A DNA stretch of 64,000 nt from contig JANRJY010000123.1 in assembly GCA_033763735.1 (NCBI GenBank), positions 1 to 64,000 of the forward strand, given 5' to 3'. This stretch comes from JANRJY01 sp033763735 (GTDB lineage: Bacteria > Bacteroidota > Bacteroidia > Cytophagales > UBA9547). The notes below the pieces were generated by a model that was given only the letters and a program-made list of their open reading frames with translations, made no database searches and was not told the DNA's origin. Positions 21,097 to 30,310 of the stretch are shown here, piece by piece (within the stretch, counting starts at the first letter, position 1; the number at the start of each line of letters is the position of its first letter). A program made the position numbers and the translations under genes.

Positions 21097-22329
21097 ATGA
21101 AAATACTGATTATTCACCCATATTTTTATTTGCCGGGTGGAGTAGGGAATAATAGGTCGTTTGAATTTGCCAAATATTTCGTTGATTCAGGACATAAAGT
21201 TTCAATTATTACAACTTCCGCTTATTTTCCAAAGGATTTTCTGAGGAAAAGTTTTTGGATTAAAACTATTGAATATCAATCTATTATAGTTCATGTATTA
21301 CCTGTTGCATATTCGCATCACATGCATTTTTTTAGAAGAGCCATTTCTTTTGTTCAATTTTTGTTATGGGCCTCAATTTATAGTTTGTTTATCAAATCAC
21401 CTGATTTAACTTATTGCATATCCACTCCTCCAACGGTTGGATTAATAGGAATTTTGCTTAAGAAAATTAAAAAAGTGCCTTTCGTATTTGAAGTATTTGA
21501 TTTATGGCCCGAAGTTCCAATTGTGCTTTTGGGTATCCAAAACAGGTTTGTAAAAAGTGTTTTATATCATTTTGAAAAGATTATCTATAACAAAGCGGAT
21601 TTAATTATTGGGTTATCAGAAGGTATTAGTCAATCGATTATTAAGAAAGGCATTAATAGTTCAAAAGTGAAGACAATTGTCAACGGAACTAATATCGATT
21701 ATTTTAGACCATGTTTTGAAAAAAACCAAGCTAAATACATATTGAACATTGATAAAGATGATTTTGTCGTTTTGTATGCCGGAACCATTGGAAAAGCCAA
21801 CGGATGCTCATTTATAGTAAAAGTTGCTAAATTAATTCAAAATAAAGGGTTTAATAAAGTCAAATTTTTATTTGTTGGCGATGGAAATGAGAAAAAAAAT
21901 GTTTCAAAATTAGTTGTAGATCAGGGTCTTGTAAATTGTTTTTTTGTAGATGCGGTTTCAAAAAATGAAGTGATTAAATTTTTTAATGCTGCCAATATCG
22001 GGATTGTTACTTTTGCCCCATACAAAGTTTTGGAAACTAACAGTGCCAACAAGTGGTATGATTATTTGTCTTGTGGCTTACCTGTAATTACAAATTATAA
22101 AGGATGGGAAGCTGAATTTATGGAGAAATATAGTTCTGGTTTTTCAACTGATAATACTAATTATGAGTTGTTTGCAACAATAATTATTGACTTATATCTC
22201 GACAGAATAAAATGTCAAATAATGGGTGAAAATGCCCGAAAAGTTGCAGAAGAGCACTTTGATAGAAAAAAATTAGCTGAAAGTACATTGAAATATTTCC
22301 AGCTAATTTCATTTAATCACATTACTTAA
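21097..22329 (+). CDS. Glycosyltransferase family 4 (WbuB/WcaI-like)
   Basis: A 410-residue GT-B glycosyltransferase. The N-terminal Rossmann domain opens IHPYFYLPGGVGNNR with the glycine-rich acceptor loop. It has FEVFDLWPEVP, as in WbuB-like enzymes that act on polyprenyl-linked or capsule sugars. The C-terminal domain has LYAGTIGKANG and FVGDGNEK, and the donor-site segment ends in a LETNSANKWYDYL-type E-containing loop. The product is probably a surface polysaccharide intermediate made at the cytoplasmic membrane. It lies 16 bp after nuoB on the same strand, without functional relation to it. Its 3' end overlaps that of convergent htpG by 8 bp. The exact sugar specificity cannot be read. 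Confidence 0.82.
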   Translation: MKILIIHPYFYLPGGVGNNRSFEFAKYFVDSGHKVSIITTSAYFPKDFLRKSFWIKTIEYQSIIVHVLPVAYSHHMHFFRRAISFVQFLLWASIYSLFIKSPDLTYCISTPPTVGLIGILLKKIKKVPFVFEVFDLWPEVPIVLLGIQNRFVKSVLYHFEKIIYNKADLIIGLSEGISQSIIKKGINSSKVKTIVNGTNIDYFRPCFEKNQAKYILNIDKDDFVVLYAGTIGKANGCSFIVKVAKLIQNKGFNKVKFLFVGDGNEKKNVSKLVVDQGLVNCFFVDAVSKNEVIKFFNAANIGIVTFAPYKVLETNSANKWYDYLSCGLPVITNYKGWEAEFMEKYSSGFSTDNTNYELFATIIIDLYLDRIKCQIMGENARKVAEEHFDRKKLAESTLKYFQLISFNHIT

Positions 22330-24148
22330 CCATTTCTACACTTTGGTTTATAAATGCTGTAAGGTTAGAACCACTCAGCAAGTTTTGGGAAAGCATACCC
22401 AAGTCAAAAGCATATTTTGCAAGTAATACTTTGTTTTCTTCGCTTTCGGCCTTCAATATTTTTTGAATCAAGGAATGGTTAGCATTAACAGCCACTGAGT
22501 AACTATCAGGCATGCTGCCCATAAAGCCCATTCCTCCTCCACCGCCATTGGCCATCATATCTTTCATTCTGCGCATAAACTCAGGAATAGTAACTGATAC
22601 AGGCAATTCATCAGTAGAAAGTGATTCAATCTGAACTGCAAAGTTTTTGTTATCAATTGCCTTCTCGAATATGGCTTTTAAGCTTTCTTTTTCGGTATCA
22701 GAAAGAACGCTGTCAAGAGTAATTCCTTTGTCAATGAGTTTATCAGCAATATCAGAATCTACACGTTTGAAACTTGATTTTTCAAATTTACGTTCTATAT
22801 GACCTATGAAATGGCTATCGATTGGGGTTTCAAACAACAATACATCATAGGATTTCTTTTGTGCTGATTGGATATAAGCATCTTGTTTGGCTTTGTCAGT
22901 GGTGTACAAATAGACTATGTTTTTGTCTTTATCTTCTTGAACAGCTTGAATCTTTTCGCGATACTCATCAAAAGTGAAATATTTGTTTTCGGTATTTTTG
23001 AATAAGGCGAATGATTGCGCACGATCATAAAACTTGTCATCAGTAATCATTCCGTATTTTACAAACAATCCAATATTGTCCCATTTTTCTTCAAATGAAG
23101 TACGATTGGCGTTAAATAGCTCCGATAGTTTGTCTGCTACTTTTTTGCTGATATGTGCATTTATTTTTTTTACATTTCCATCCGATTGCAAGTAACTACG
23201 CGATACGTTTAATGGAATGTCAGGTGAGTCGATAATTCCGTGAAGCAGCATCAAAAAGTCAGGAACAACATCCTTAACTTCATCAGTAATAAACACTTGG
23301 CGTGAATACAGCTGAATTTTGTTTTTTTGAAGCTCCATTTCCTGTTTCACTTTTGGGAAATAAAGTATTCCGGTTAAGTTGAAAGGATAGTCAACATTCA
23401 AATGAATCCAGAAAAGTGGATCTTCACTGAAAGGGTACAGTTCTTTGTAAAATTTGAGATAATCCTCATCCGTCAAATCGGAAGGCGATTTGGTCCAAAG
23501 TGGATTTGGATTGTTGATTACATTGCCATCAAATTCGATTTCGATAGGTAGGAATTTGCCATATTTTTCAAGAATGCCTTTGATTCGGAATTTGTCCAAA
23601 AATTCTTTAGAATCTTCATTAATATGCAAAATAATATCCGAACCTCTTTCCTTGCGGTCACCATCCGTGATTTCGTAATCGGTGGTACCTGTACAACTCC
23701 ATTTGGCTGATTTGGCGCCTTCCTGATACGATAAACTAACGATATCAACTTTTTCGGCTACCATAAAGGCCGAATAGAAACCAAGTCCGAACTTGCCAAT
23801 GATATCTTGAGTGTTGTCAAGTTTGTCTTTGAACTTATCCAAAAATTCAGTTGCTCCTGAAAAAGCGATTTGGTTGATATACTTTTTCATTTCATCAGCA
23901 GTTAGTCCTATTCCTGCGTCAGAAATTGTTAATGTTTTGGCTGCTTCGTCAATGGATACTTTAATTTTAAGGTCGTTGAGTTCACCCTTGAACTCGCCCA
24001 TTAAAGCAAGTTTTTTGATTTTCTGAGTTGCATCTACAGCATTGGAAACTAATTCTCTTAGGAATATTTCATGATCAGAGTATAAAAATTTTTTGATAAT
24101 GGGAAATATGTTCTCGGTATGGATGGATAGTGAGCCTTTTTCCTGCAT
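22322..24148 (-). CDS. htpG: Molecular chaperone HtpG (Hsp90)
   Basis: Cytosolic Hsp90-type ATPase chaperone. I place the start at the ATG ending at 24148, giving MQEKGSLSIHTENIFPIIKK, the conserved Bacteroidota N terminus and 608 residues; an in-frame ATG 33 bases upstream adds 11 unconserved residues. GHKL ATPase motifs are visible: ELVSNAVDATQK with the catalytic-site Asn/Asp, SDAGIGLTADEM, and GKFGLGFYSAFMV for the ATP lid. The middle domain has the conserved LNVSRSYLQ, and the C-terminal part has a Gly/Met-rich segment (MMANGGGGGMGFM) before the dimerisation helices. Convergent with the upstream glycosyltransferase and divergent from aroE. Confidence 0.96.
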   Translation of the reverse strand: MQEKGSLSIHTENIFPIIKKFLYSDHEIFLRELVSNAVDATQKIKKLALMGEFKGELNDLKIKVSIDEAAKTLTISDAGIGLTADEMKKYINQIAFSGATEFLDKFKDKLDNTQDIIGKFGLGFYSAFMVAEKVDIVSLSYQEGAKSAKWSCTGTTDYEITDGDRKERGSDIILHINEDSKEFLDKFRIKGILEKYGKFLPIEIEFDGNVINNPNPLWTKSPSDLTDEDYLKFYKELYPFSEDPLFWIHLNVDYPFNLTGILYFPKVKQEMELQKNKIQLYSRQVFITDEVKDVVPDFLMLLHGIIDSPDIPLNVSRSYLQSDGNVKKINAHISKKVADKLSELFNANRTSFEEKWDNIGLFVKYGMITDDKFYDRAQSFALFKNTENKYFTFDEYREKIQAVQEDKDKNIVYLYTTDKAKQDAYIQSAQKKSYDVLLFETPIDSHFIGHIERKFEKSSFKRVDSDIADKLIDKGITLDSVLSDTEKESLKAIFEKAIDNKNFAVQIESLSTDELPVSVTIPEFMRRMKDMMANGGGGGMGFMGSMPDSYSVAVNANHSLIQKILKAESEENKVLLAKYAFDLGMLSQNLLSGSNLTAFINQSVEMVK

Positions 24149-24304
24149 AGTTTTAAAACGGTTTATGTTCTTTGTCTGCAAATCAAAGATTGTTCCAAGT
24201 ATTAAAAGTGACAGTTTGGCATAGAGGTTAACAAATATTTTTTACCTTTATTAGTTTCTGATTTTATTTAATTTGGCATTTTAATTTAAAAATCAAGTTT
24301 GAAT

Positions 24305-25054
24305 ATGGAATTATATGGATTGTTGGGCAAAACTCTTGGGCACTCATTTTCGAAGAGATACTTTACAGAAAAATTTGAAAAACTAGCGCTTAACGACCAT
24401 GTATTTGAATTATTTGAAATTCCTAAAATAGAAATGTTTCCTGAATTGGTTCACGATAAACTTCCTGCATTAAAAGGAATGAACGTTACCATTCCATATA
24501 AACAAGATGTTGTCAAATACTTAAAAAGCTTGGATTTGTCAGCACAAAAAGTAGGAGCGGTAAATGTGATTAAATTTGATAAAGAAGGCAACGGCATTGG
24601 TTATAACACTGATTTTTATGGATTTAAAAAATCGCTCGAAGAAACCTTAGTTGAAAATAATATGCAAGATATCTCAAAGGCACTTGTATTGGGTACGGGA
24701 GGTGCAGCGAGAGCCGTATATGCAGCATTAATTGAAATGGGCATTTCTTTTAAAACAGTTTCGAGAGAAAAAAGCAAAGCTGACATGGATTATGAAACCA
24801 TATCAGAAGATATTATTCAAAATAAACGTTTGATAATCAATACTTCACCGGTAGGAATGTACCCTGATATTGAAAAATGTCCCGATATTCCATATCAATA
24901 TCTTACTGAAAATAATTTATTATTTGACCTGGTTTACAATCCCGAAAATACACTTTTTATGCAAAAAGGATTGATTTATGGTGCTAAAGTAAAGAATGGA
25001 CTGGATATGCTTTATTATCAAGCCGAAAAGGCTTGGGAAATTTGGAATAATTAA
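24305..25054 (+). CDS. aroE: Shikimate dehydrogenase
   Basis: NADP-dependent reduction of 3-dehydroshikimate to shikimate in aromatic amino acid synthesis. I chose the ATG at 24305 over the TTG at 24299 because it gives the normal N terminus MELYGLLGKTLGHSFSKRYF (249 residues). GHSFSK (12-17) binds shikimate, NVTIPYK contains catalytic Lys66, and NTDFYGF contains catalytic Asp103. GTGGAARAVYAAL is the dinucleotide-binding loop and NTSPVGM a conserved late motif. It ends exactly against the convergent FadL-like gene. Shikimate kinase (aroK) is encoded about 27 kb further on in this window. Confidence 0.95.
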   Translation: MELYGLLGKTLGHSFSKRYFTEKFEKLALNDHVFELFEIPKIEMFPELVHDKLPALKGMNVTIPYKQDVVKYLKSLDLSAQKVGAVNVIKFDKEGNGIGYNTDFYGFKKSLEETLVENNMQDISKALVLGTGGAARAVYAALIEMGISFKTVSREKSKADMDYETISEDIIQNKRLIINTSPVGMYPDIEKCPDIPYQYLTENNLLFDLVYNPENTLFMQKGLIYGAKVKNGLDMLYYQAEKAWEIWNN

Positions 25055-26482
25055 TTATTCGATATATTGTATATAGCCTACTACTATGTTTATTGCCTGA
25101 TAATTTGTAGAGGCATTGTTTTGTACTGGGCTTGAAAGCAATATTCCATTTGGATCATTATAATTAATCCAGTTTCGGTGTTGTGTATTATCAGAAAAAG
25201 TATACACCCCTCCTAAAGTGAATTGATTGTTTTTGCGTTTAAAATTAAGTCCTAAAGAAAGATTATTCAAATTCCAATAACTAAATGGCATATAAATAGG
25301 CTCATTATAACTTTCGGAAGTTTGTGAAAGAAAGTCAGAACTAAAGCTATTATCTCTACTGAAACCACTCAAAATATGTACTTTTTTTGTGGCTTCCCAT
25401 TCAGCTCCAATTGCATAATTTAATATGGCATTTGATTTAGAGTACACAGTCAAGAAATCTTTGCTATCTTTTGAAAATTGGGGTTTAAGACTAACTTCTT
25501 TTGATTCAGGAGTAATGTTAATGTAAGTAGGTATTGCACCAAAGTATTCTGCAGTTGCAAAGAGGTGAAACTTTGCAAAAGAATATGAAATTCCTGCGGC
25601 AATAGACCAAGGTTGAATCTGTTTTACTGGTAATTTATCTTGTTTTTCAATGTATAATTCATCAGCAAAGTCTTCGAAATTGACTCCTGATAATTCTCTT
25701 TGAACTGAACTTCCTCCCAGCAAATCACCGGGCAGAAAATCGCCAAAGGATTGTGAAGTAAACGAAACTCCAAACTTTAAAGGATGAAAATCGAATGCAA
25801 TTCCGGTTTTGGATATAAATCGACATGTTCTGAAACTAACGGCTTGATAATCGGTTTGAGATGAAACAACTGAATCAGGGAATACTGCAATAGCTCTGGA
25901 ATAACGAAAATATCGGTAATTGACATTTTTATAACTTAAAAATAGTGTCGTTCCGATTGAAATATGTTTGTTGATTTTGTAAGATAGTGATGCACCACCC
26001 CATTGGTCCAAAACATTGTTTTGATATTCAAAAGCACTTACGAAAGGAATTTTTTCATTGGGAGCAAATATTTCATTCTCACCGGTAACACGTTCATTGA
26101 AATTAATATTGCTATTAGTTTTTGTTAACAGAATTAATCCAAATTTGAATTTATTTCTTTTATCTATTTTAAACAATCCACTAATCATTTGAGGTGAAAT
26201 TCCATAATCGTAGTACGACATATCATTGCCATCGCCAAGCGCATTTTTAACTTTCAGATTTTCAACTTTATATAAATCGGAATTTACTGATACGGTAATG
26301 GAATCGACAAAACCCAAAGCTCCGGGATTGTAATATGCAGCACTTATATCGCGTACTCCACCGACTACCGCACCACAAAGTAATGAAGATTTCGCTCCAA
26401 ATTGATTAGACCAATAATGTGAATCCTGAGCCTTTAAAATGAATGATGATAAAATCAGGGGAATTAGATATTTATTTTTCAT
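25055..26482 (-). CDS. FadL/OmpP1-like outer-membrane transport protein
   Basis: A 475-residue outer-membrane barrel with signal peptide ending SFILKAQ. The N-terminal segment SSLLCGAVVGGVRDISAAYYNPGAL (about residues 33-57) is typical of the FadL/OmpP1/TodX family, which has GgA.ag.aDpSa.yyNPAgl for the plug. About 14 amphipathic strands follow, ending with an aromatic-rich C terminus (IVVGYIQYIE). Family members take up hydrophobic compounds; the substrate here is unknown. The start codon lies 5 bp after the stop of the SelW-like gene on the same strand, so the two are probably one operon. Confidence 0.75.
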   Translation of the reverse strand: MKNKYLIPLILSSFILKAQDSHYWSNQFGAKSSLLCGAVVGGVRDISAAYYNPGALGFVDSITVSVNSDLYKVENLKVKNALGDGNDMSYYDYGISPQMISGLFKIDKRNKFKFGLILLTKTNSNINFNERVTGENEIFAPNEKIPFVSAFEYQNNVLDQWGGASLSYKINKHISIGTTLFLSYKNVNYRYFRYSRAIAVFPDSVVSSQTDYQAVSFRTCRFISKTGIAFDFHPLKFGVSFTSQSFGDFLPGDLLGGSSVQRELSGVNFEDFADELYIEKQDKLPVKQIQPWSIAAGISYSFAKFHLFATAEYFGAIPTYINITPESKEVSLKPQFSKDSKDFLTVYSKSNAILNYAIGAEWEATKKVHILSGFSRDNSFSSDFLSQTSESYNEPIYMPFSYWNLNNLSLGLNFKRKNNQFTLGGVYTFSDNTQHRNWINYNDPNGILLSSPVQNNASTNYQAINIVVGYIQYIE

Positions 26483-26487
26483 GTAAA

Positions 26488-26766
26488 TTATTTTTTGTCA
26501 ATATGACCTAAATCCCTTTCAGGATCGATGTAATTGCGGACCAATTGTTTGAGTTCTTTGGCGTCAGGAAAATGTCCTTCTTCTTTTCTGGAAAATATCA
26601 CTTCCTCATTAAGGCGAATTTCAAATATTCCACCTACTTCACCTGGCTTTATAGCTACTTCTTGCAAGTCATCAGTAAAAGTTGTTAAAAGTTCCTGGGC
26701 CATCCAAGCGGCACGTAGCAACCATCCGCATTTGGTGCAATATTCAATTGTGATTTTAGGTTTCAT
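26488..26766 (-). CDS. SelT/SelW/SelH (Rdx) family thioredoxin-fold protein, Cys form
   Basis: A small redox protein with EYCTKCGWLLRAAWMAQELL near the N terminus. The CxxC motif occupies the position of the Cys-x-x-Sec of selenoprotein W, so this is the non-selenium form. GEVGGIFEI and the C-terminal LKQLVRNYIDPERDLGH also match the family. I prefer the ATG at 26766 (MKPKITIEYC, 92 residues); an ATG at 26784 would add six residues. A disulfide-redox role is inferred, with unknown partner. It lies 5 bp upstream of the FadL-like gene. Confidence 0.85.
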   Translation of the reverse strand: MKPKITIEYCTKCGWLLRAAWMAQELLTTFTDDLQEVAIKPGEVGGIFEIRLNEEVIFSRKEEGHFPDAKELKQLVRNYIDPERDLGHIDKK

Positions 26767-26869
26767 AATATTAAGTTGAATCATAAAAATATAATATTAA
26801 GTATATACACAGATATCTTTCTTAATTATTTTTCTGCTTTTTTTTAAATATTTCACCAATTTTGTTCGT

Positions 26870-27478
26870 ATGCAATTCCCCTCCCGATTAATAGAAGAAG
26901 CTGTAAACGAAATATCACGATTGCCCGGAATAGGCAAAAAAACAGCACTTCGTTTGGTTTTATTTTTATTGAAGCAAGATGAACATATCTCAAACAAATT
27001 AGCTGAGTCTATTTTGAACGTAAGATTTAATACGCACTACTGCGAAGAATGCAATAATATTTCAGATGAAAAAGTGTGTTCCATTTGTCAGAGTTTTAAA
27101 AGGGATAAATCTATACTTTGTATTGTTGAAGATACACGAGATGTGCTTGCATTGGAAAACACTTCACACTATAATGGTATATACTTTGTATTGGGAGGTG
27201 TAATATCACCTATGGATGGCATAGGTCCTTCGGAATTGAAAATGGACATGTTGTTTCAAAAATTTCCTTCAACGCATATTAAGGAAGTGATTTTAGCCTT
27301 GAGTCCTACCATTGATGGAGACACTACTTCATTTTATATCTCAAAAAAATTAAAACCTTATAATTTGAAAATTACTACCATTGCAAGAGGTATTCCGGTA
27401 GGAAGTGAACTTGAATATATGGATGAAATCACTCTTGGAAGAAGTATTCAAAGAAGAATAAACTATGAAATGGATTAA
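26870..27478 (+). CDS. recR: Recombination protein RecR
   Basis: A 202-residue RecFOR-pathway protein that loads RecA at gaps. It has an N-terminal helix-hairpin-helix (SRLPGIGKKTALRL, about 16-30), a four-Cys zinc finger (Cys58, Cys61, Cys70, Cys73), a Toprim domain beginning ILCIVEDTRDVLALE, and the C-terminal Walker-B-like/RecO-contact region with ARGIPVGSELEYMDEITLGR. Length and start are standard. It is divergent from the SelW-like gene, and 5 bp later a membrane protein gene starts on the same strand. Confidence 0.97.
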   Translation: MQFPSRLIEEAVNEISRLPGIGKKTALRLVLFLLKQDEHISNKLAESILNVRFNTHYCEECNNISDEKVCSICQSFKRDKSILCIVEDTRDVLALENTSHYNGIYFVLGGVISPMDGIGPSELKMDMLFQKFPSTHIKEVILALSPTIDGDTTSFYISKKLKPYNLKITTIARGIPVGSELEYMDEITLGRSIQRRINYEMD

Positions 27479-27483
27479 TATTT

Positions 27484-28071
27484 ATGAATGAAGTAATAGA
27501 CCATAAGTTTGTAGAGTTTCCATTTGCCGATTATTTGTTGGTATTTATATCTATTATAGTGGGTTACATTGTTACGGAGTTTTTTGCCGGATGGGGTAAT
27601 TTGATTCGAAACAGAGAAAATGTAAAAATTTATTGGTTGCATTTGGGTTGGACCATTAATTTTTTCACACAACTAATGGTAAACTGGTGGTGGCTTTGGG
27701 GAAACAGGATAAAATTGACCGAAAATATTCTATACTTTTTTTATACGCTGGTGTCACCTATGGTTTTTTATTTCATTTCAGTGTTTATTTTCCCCAATAT
27801 CAAAAATGATAAAACATTGGATTTCAAGGCGTATTATTACAAAAACTTAAAAAATATTTTTGGCATGTTTTGTTTGCTGATGATCACATATTTCTTTAAT
27901 AATGTATTTCTTCGCAATCAAGGGCTTCTTAGTTTTGATAATGTATACTGTTACTCAGGTCTTATTTTTGGCTTATTATATTTAACCATTAAAAATGAAA
28001 TATTTCATATTGTATCATTTTTTGCAGGGTTCATCGTTTTTGTGACATATGCCTTGTTTTTTTATATTTAA
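27484..28071 (+). CDS. Hypothetical polytopic membrane protein
   Basis: A 195-residue protein with about six hydrophobic helices separated by short loops, for example LLVFISIIVGYIVTEFFAGW and YFISVFIFPN. It has no signal peptide and no motif I recognise. A YWLHLGWTINFF segment between helices 1 and 2 is aromatic-rich. It starts 5 bp after recR and its stop lies 3 bp before the next glycosyltransferase gene, so it is co-transcribed with both. A role near cell-envelope polysaccharide synthesis would be a guess from position only. Confidence 0.7.
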   Translation: MNEVIDHKFVEFPFADYLLVFISIIVGYIVTEFFAGWGNLIRNRENVKIYWLHLGWTINFFTQLMVNWWWLWGNRIKLTENILYFFYTLVSPMVFYFISVFIFPNIKNDKTLDFKAYYYKNLKNIFGMFCLLMITYFFNNVFLRNQGLLSFDNVYCYSGLIFGLLYLTIKNEIFHIVSFFAGFIVFVTYALFFYI

Positions 28072-28074
28072 CGA

Positions 28075-30027
28075 ATGACTTTATCAATTGTAATTGTAAG
28101 TTATAATGTCAGCTATTTTTTGGAGCAAACTTTGCGTTCCGTTCAAAAGGCTATTAAAAGTATTGATGCAGAAGTATTTGTTGTCGATAATAATAGTGCC
28201 GACAACTCGGTGGAAATGGTTAAAAACAAATTTCCGTTTTGCACATTAATCGCCAATACTGAAAATGTTGGTTTTTCACGTGCCAACAATCAAGCTATTA
28301 GGCAATCAACGGGCGCTTATATTTTGTTGTTAAATCCTGACACTGTCATACAAGATGATACACTTATTAAATGCGTTGATTACTTAAATGCGCATCCAGA
28401 AGCAGGAGGATTGGGCGTATATATGGTTGATGGATCTGGTAATTATTTGCCTGAATCAAAACGTGGGTTGCCTACGCCTTGGGTGGCATTGTATAAAGTA
28501 ATAGGATTATCTTTTTTGTTCAAAAAACATAAGTTATTTGGCAAATATCATTTGGGGTATTTGGATAAAAATCAAATTCATGAAGTTGATGTGCTTTCAG
28601 GTGCTTTTATGTTTTTGCGCAAGTCGGTTCTTGATAAAATAGGCTTGTTGGATGAAGATTTCTTTATGTATGGTGAAGATATTGATTTGTCATACAGGAT
28701 AACCAAAGCAGGTTACAAAAACATATATTTTCCGGAAACTCAAATAATTCATTACAAAGGCGAAAGCACCAAAAAATCAAGTATCAATTATGTTTTTGTG
28801 TTTTACAGAGCCATGGTAATATTTGCGCGTAAGCATTTTACAATGACTCATGCCGGCTTATTTTCATTATTAATTCATGTGGCTATTTATGCCAGAGCTT
28901 TTTTATCCATTTTGACAAGGGCTTTGAAAGCAATCCTGTTTCCTGCGGTTTGCTTTACAATGATTTTTGCGGGGTTTGTATATTTAAAAAATTTTTGGGA
29001 GGTCAATTACAAACATCTCCCCGGTTTGTATCCTGCTGAATATCTGATGTTTGTAGTGCCAATGTATATCGTTATTTGGTTGACATCTGTGTATTATAGT
29101 GGGGGATTTGATCACCCGTTTAAGTCATACAAAATAGTAAGAGGGGTGTTTTGGGGAACATTATTGATTTCAGCTTTTTCCAATTTTGTGGATGACCTAA
29201 GATTTTCAAAAGCACTCATCATTTTAGGGGCCATTTGGTCAGTGATTTCAATTATTATATTAAGATATCTGTTTCATTACTTGCAAAATAGAAACTTTAA
29301 ATTTGAAGGACCTTCAAACAGAAAAATTATAATAATAGGTTCCGAAATTGAATTTATAAGAGTTAGTGATTTGGTTTCGAAGTCAAACACTAAATCAGAT
29401 GTAATTGGGTTTATAGGATTTGAAATGAATACCCCTATGCACGATCACTTGTTGGGTAATATAAGTAAAGTGAAAGAGTTGATGCTATTATATAAGCCGG
29501 ATGAAGTTATTTTTTGTAGCAAAAATGTGCCGGCAGGTCAAATTATTGAACTTATGGCACTCATTGATACGCCTTCAATTGATTTCAAAATGGTACCCGA
29601 TGAGGGTAATTTCATAATTGGAAGCAATTCAAGAGACACAAATGGTCAATTTTATACGATGGATGTACATTTGTCAATCAAGGACCGACACAATATCAGA
29701 AATAAGCGCGTGTTGGACTTAGTTTTGAGTTTATTGTTTTTAATTCTTACGCCTGTGCTAATATGGGGGCAATTCAATAAAAAGAAATATGTCTATAATT
29801 TGCTGCTGGTACTTTTTGGGACTCGGACCTTTGTTGGCTATGCAGGAAGGAACTTTGAAAATTTGCCAAGTATCAAAAAGGGCATACTCAACACCATATC
29901 TGAATATGCACAACCGCCAATTGATGAAACGACCATCAAAAGATTAAATATGTTATACGCCAAAGACTATACTTCTTCGACCGATTTGCAAATCATATTC
30001 TCTTCATTAAGTAAAATTGGGAATTGA
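28075..30027 (+). CDS. GT2 glycosyltransferase fused to a sugar-transferase-like C-terminal region
   Basis: A 650-residue two-part protein. Residues 1 to about 250 are a GT-A family 2 transferase: SIVIVSYNVSYFLEQTLRSV, VDNNSADNSVEMV, LLLNPDT as the metal/nucleotide site, and MYGEDIDLSYRI as the catalytic acid region, closest to rhamnosyltransferase-like members. Several transmembrane helices follow (about 260-410), then a Rossmann-like segment (KIIIIGSEIEFIRVSDL) and a tail (RNKRVLDLVLSLLFLILTPV) resembling the membrane entry helix of undecaprenyl-phosphate sugar transferases. The catalytic C-terminal motifs of those enzymes are not evident. It probably acts in envelope glycan assembly at the inner membrane. 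Confidence 0.8.
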   Translation: MTLSIVIVSYNVSYFLEQTLRSVQKAIKSIDAEVFVVDNNSADNSVEMVKNKFPFCTLIANTENVGFSRANNQAIRQSTGAYILLLNPDTVIQDDTLIKCVDYLNAHPEAGGLGVYMVDGSGNYLPESKRGLPTPWVALYKVIGLSFLFKKHKLFGKYHLGYLDKNQIHEVDVLSGAFMFLRKSVLDKIGLLDEDFFMYGEDIDLSYRITKAGYKNIYFPETQIIHYKGESTKKSSINYVFVFYRAMVIFARKHFTMTHAGLFSLLIHVAIYARAFLSILTRALKAILFPAVCFTMIFAGFVYLKNFWEVNYKHLPGLYPAEYLMFVVPMYIVIWLTSVYYSGGFDHPFKSYKIVRGVFWGTLLISAFSNFVDDLRFSKALIILGAIWSVISIIILRYLFHYLQNRNFKFEGPSNRKIIIIGSEIEFIRVSDLVSKSNTKSDVIGFIGFEMNTPMHDHLLGNISKVKELMLLYKPDEVIFCSKNVPAGQIIELMALIDTPSIDFKMVPDEGNFIIGSNSRDTNGQFYTMDVHLSIKDRHNIRNKRVLDLVLSLLFLILTPVLIWGQFNKKKYVYNLLLVLFGTRTFVGYAGRNFENLPSIKKGILNTISEYAQPPIDETTIKRLNMLYAKDYTSSTDLQIIFSSLSKIGN

Positions 30028-30057
30028 TTATTATTTTTTGATAGTATTCCCGTGCTG

Positions 30058-30132
30058 TTGGGCGTTCCTCCAGACATAATAAATTCCCATTCATTGCTCT
30101 GTGAGGACAGAGCGAGGAATGGGGAAGCCCAA
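30058..30132. repeat. Nested palindromic intergenic element
   Basis: A multi-tier imperfect palindrome: TTGGGC (30058-30063) with GCCCAA (30127-30132), CCCATTC (30086-30092) with GAATGGG (30117-30123), and GCTCTGT (30096-30102) with ACAGAGC (30107-30113) around a 4-nt GAGG loop. It begins 30 bp after the glycosyltransferase stop and has no coding character. A second small hairpin, GGTC-GAAA-GACC with a GNRA-type loop, follows at 30155-30166. I think it belongs to the class of mobile palindromic repeats dispersed between Bacteroidota genes, but copy number elsewhere cannot be seen here. Confidence 0.55.
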
Positions 30133-30310
30133 TAAGGGAGAAATAAAAATGCCAGGTCGAAAGACCAGACTGCACAGGAAAAATATTATGTAATATATTC
30201 ATAGCTATACGTATAATATTGGCTGCTCGAGGGTACAAACGGTTGACGTGGGCTGAATGGTTGTTTGATGCAGCTGTCGAAAGGATTATTTGGCTTGATA
30301 GCTTGATTAT

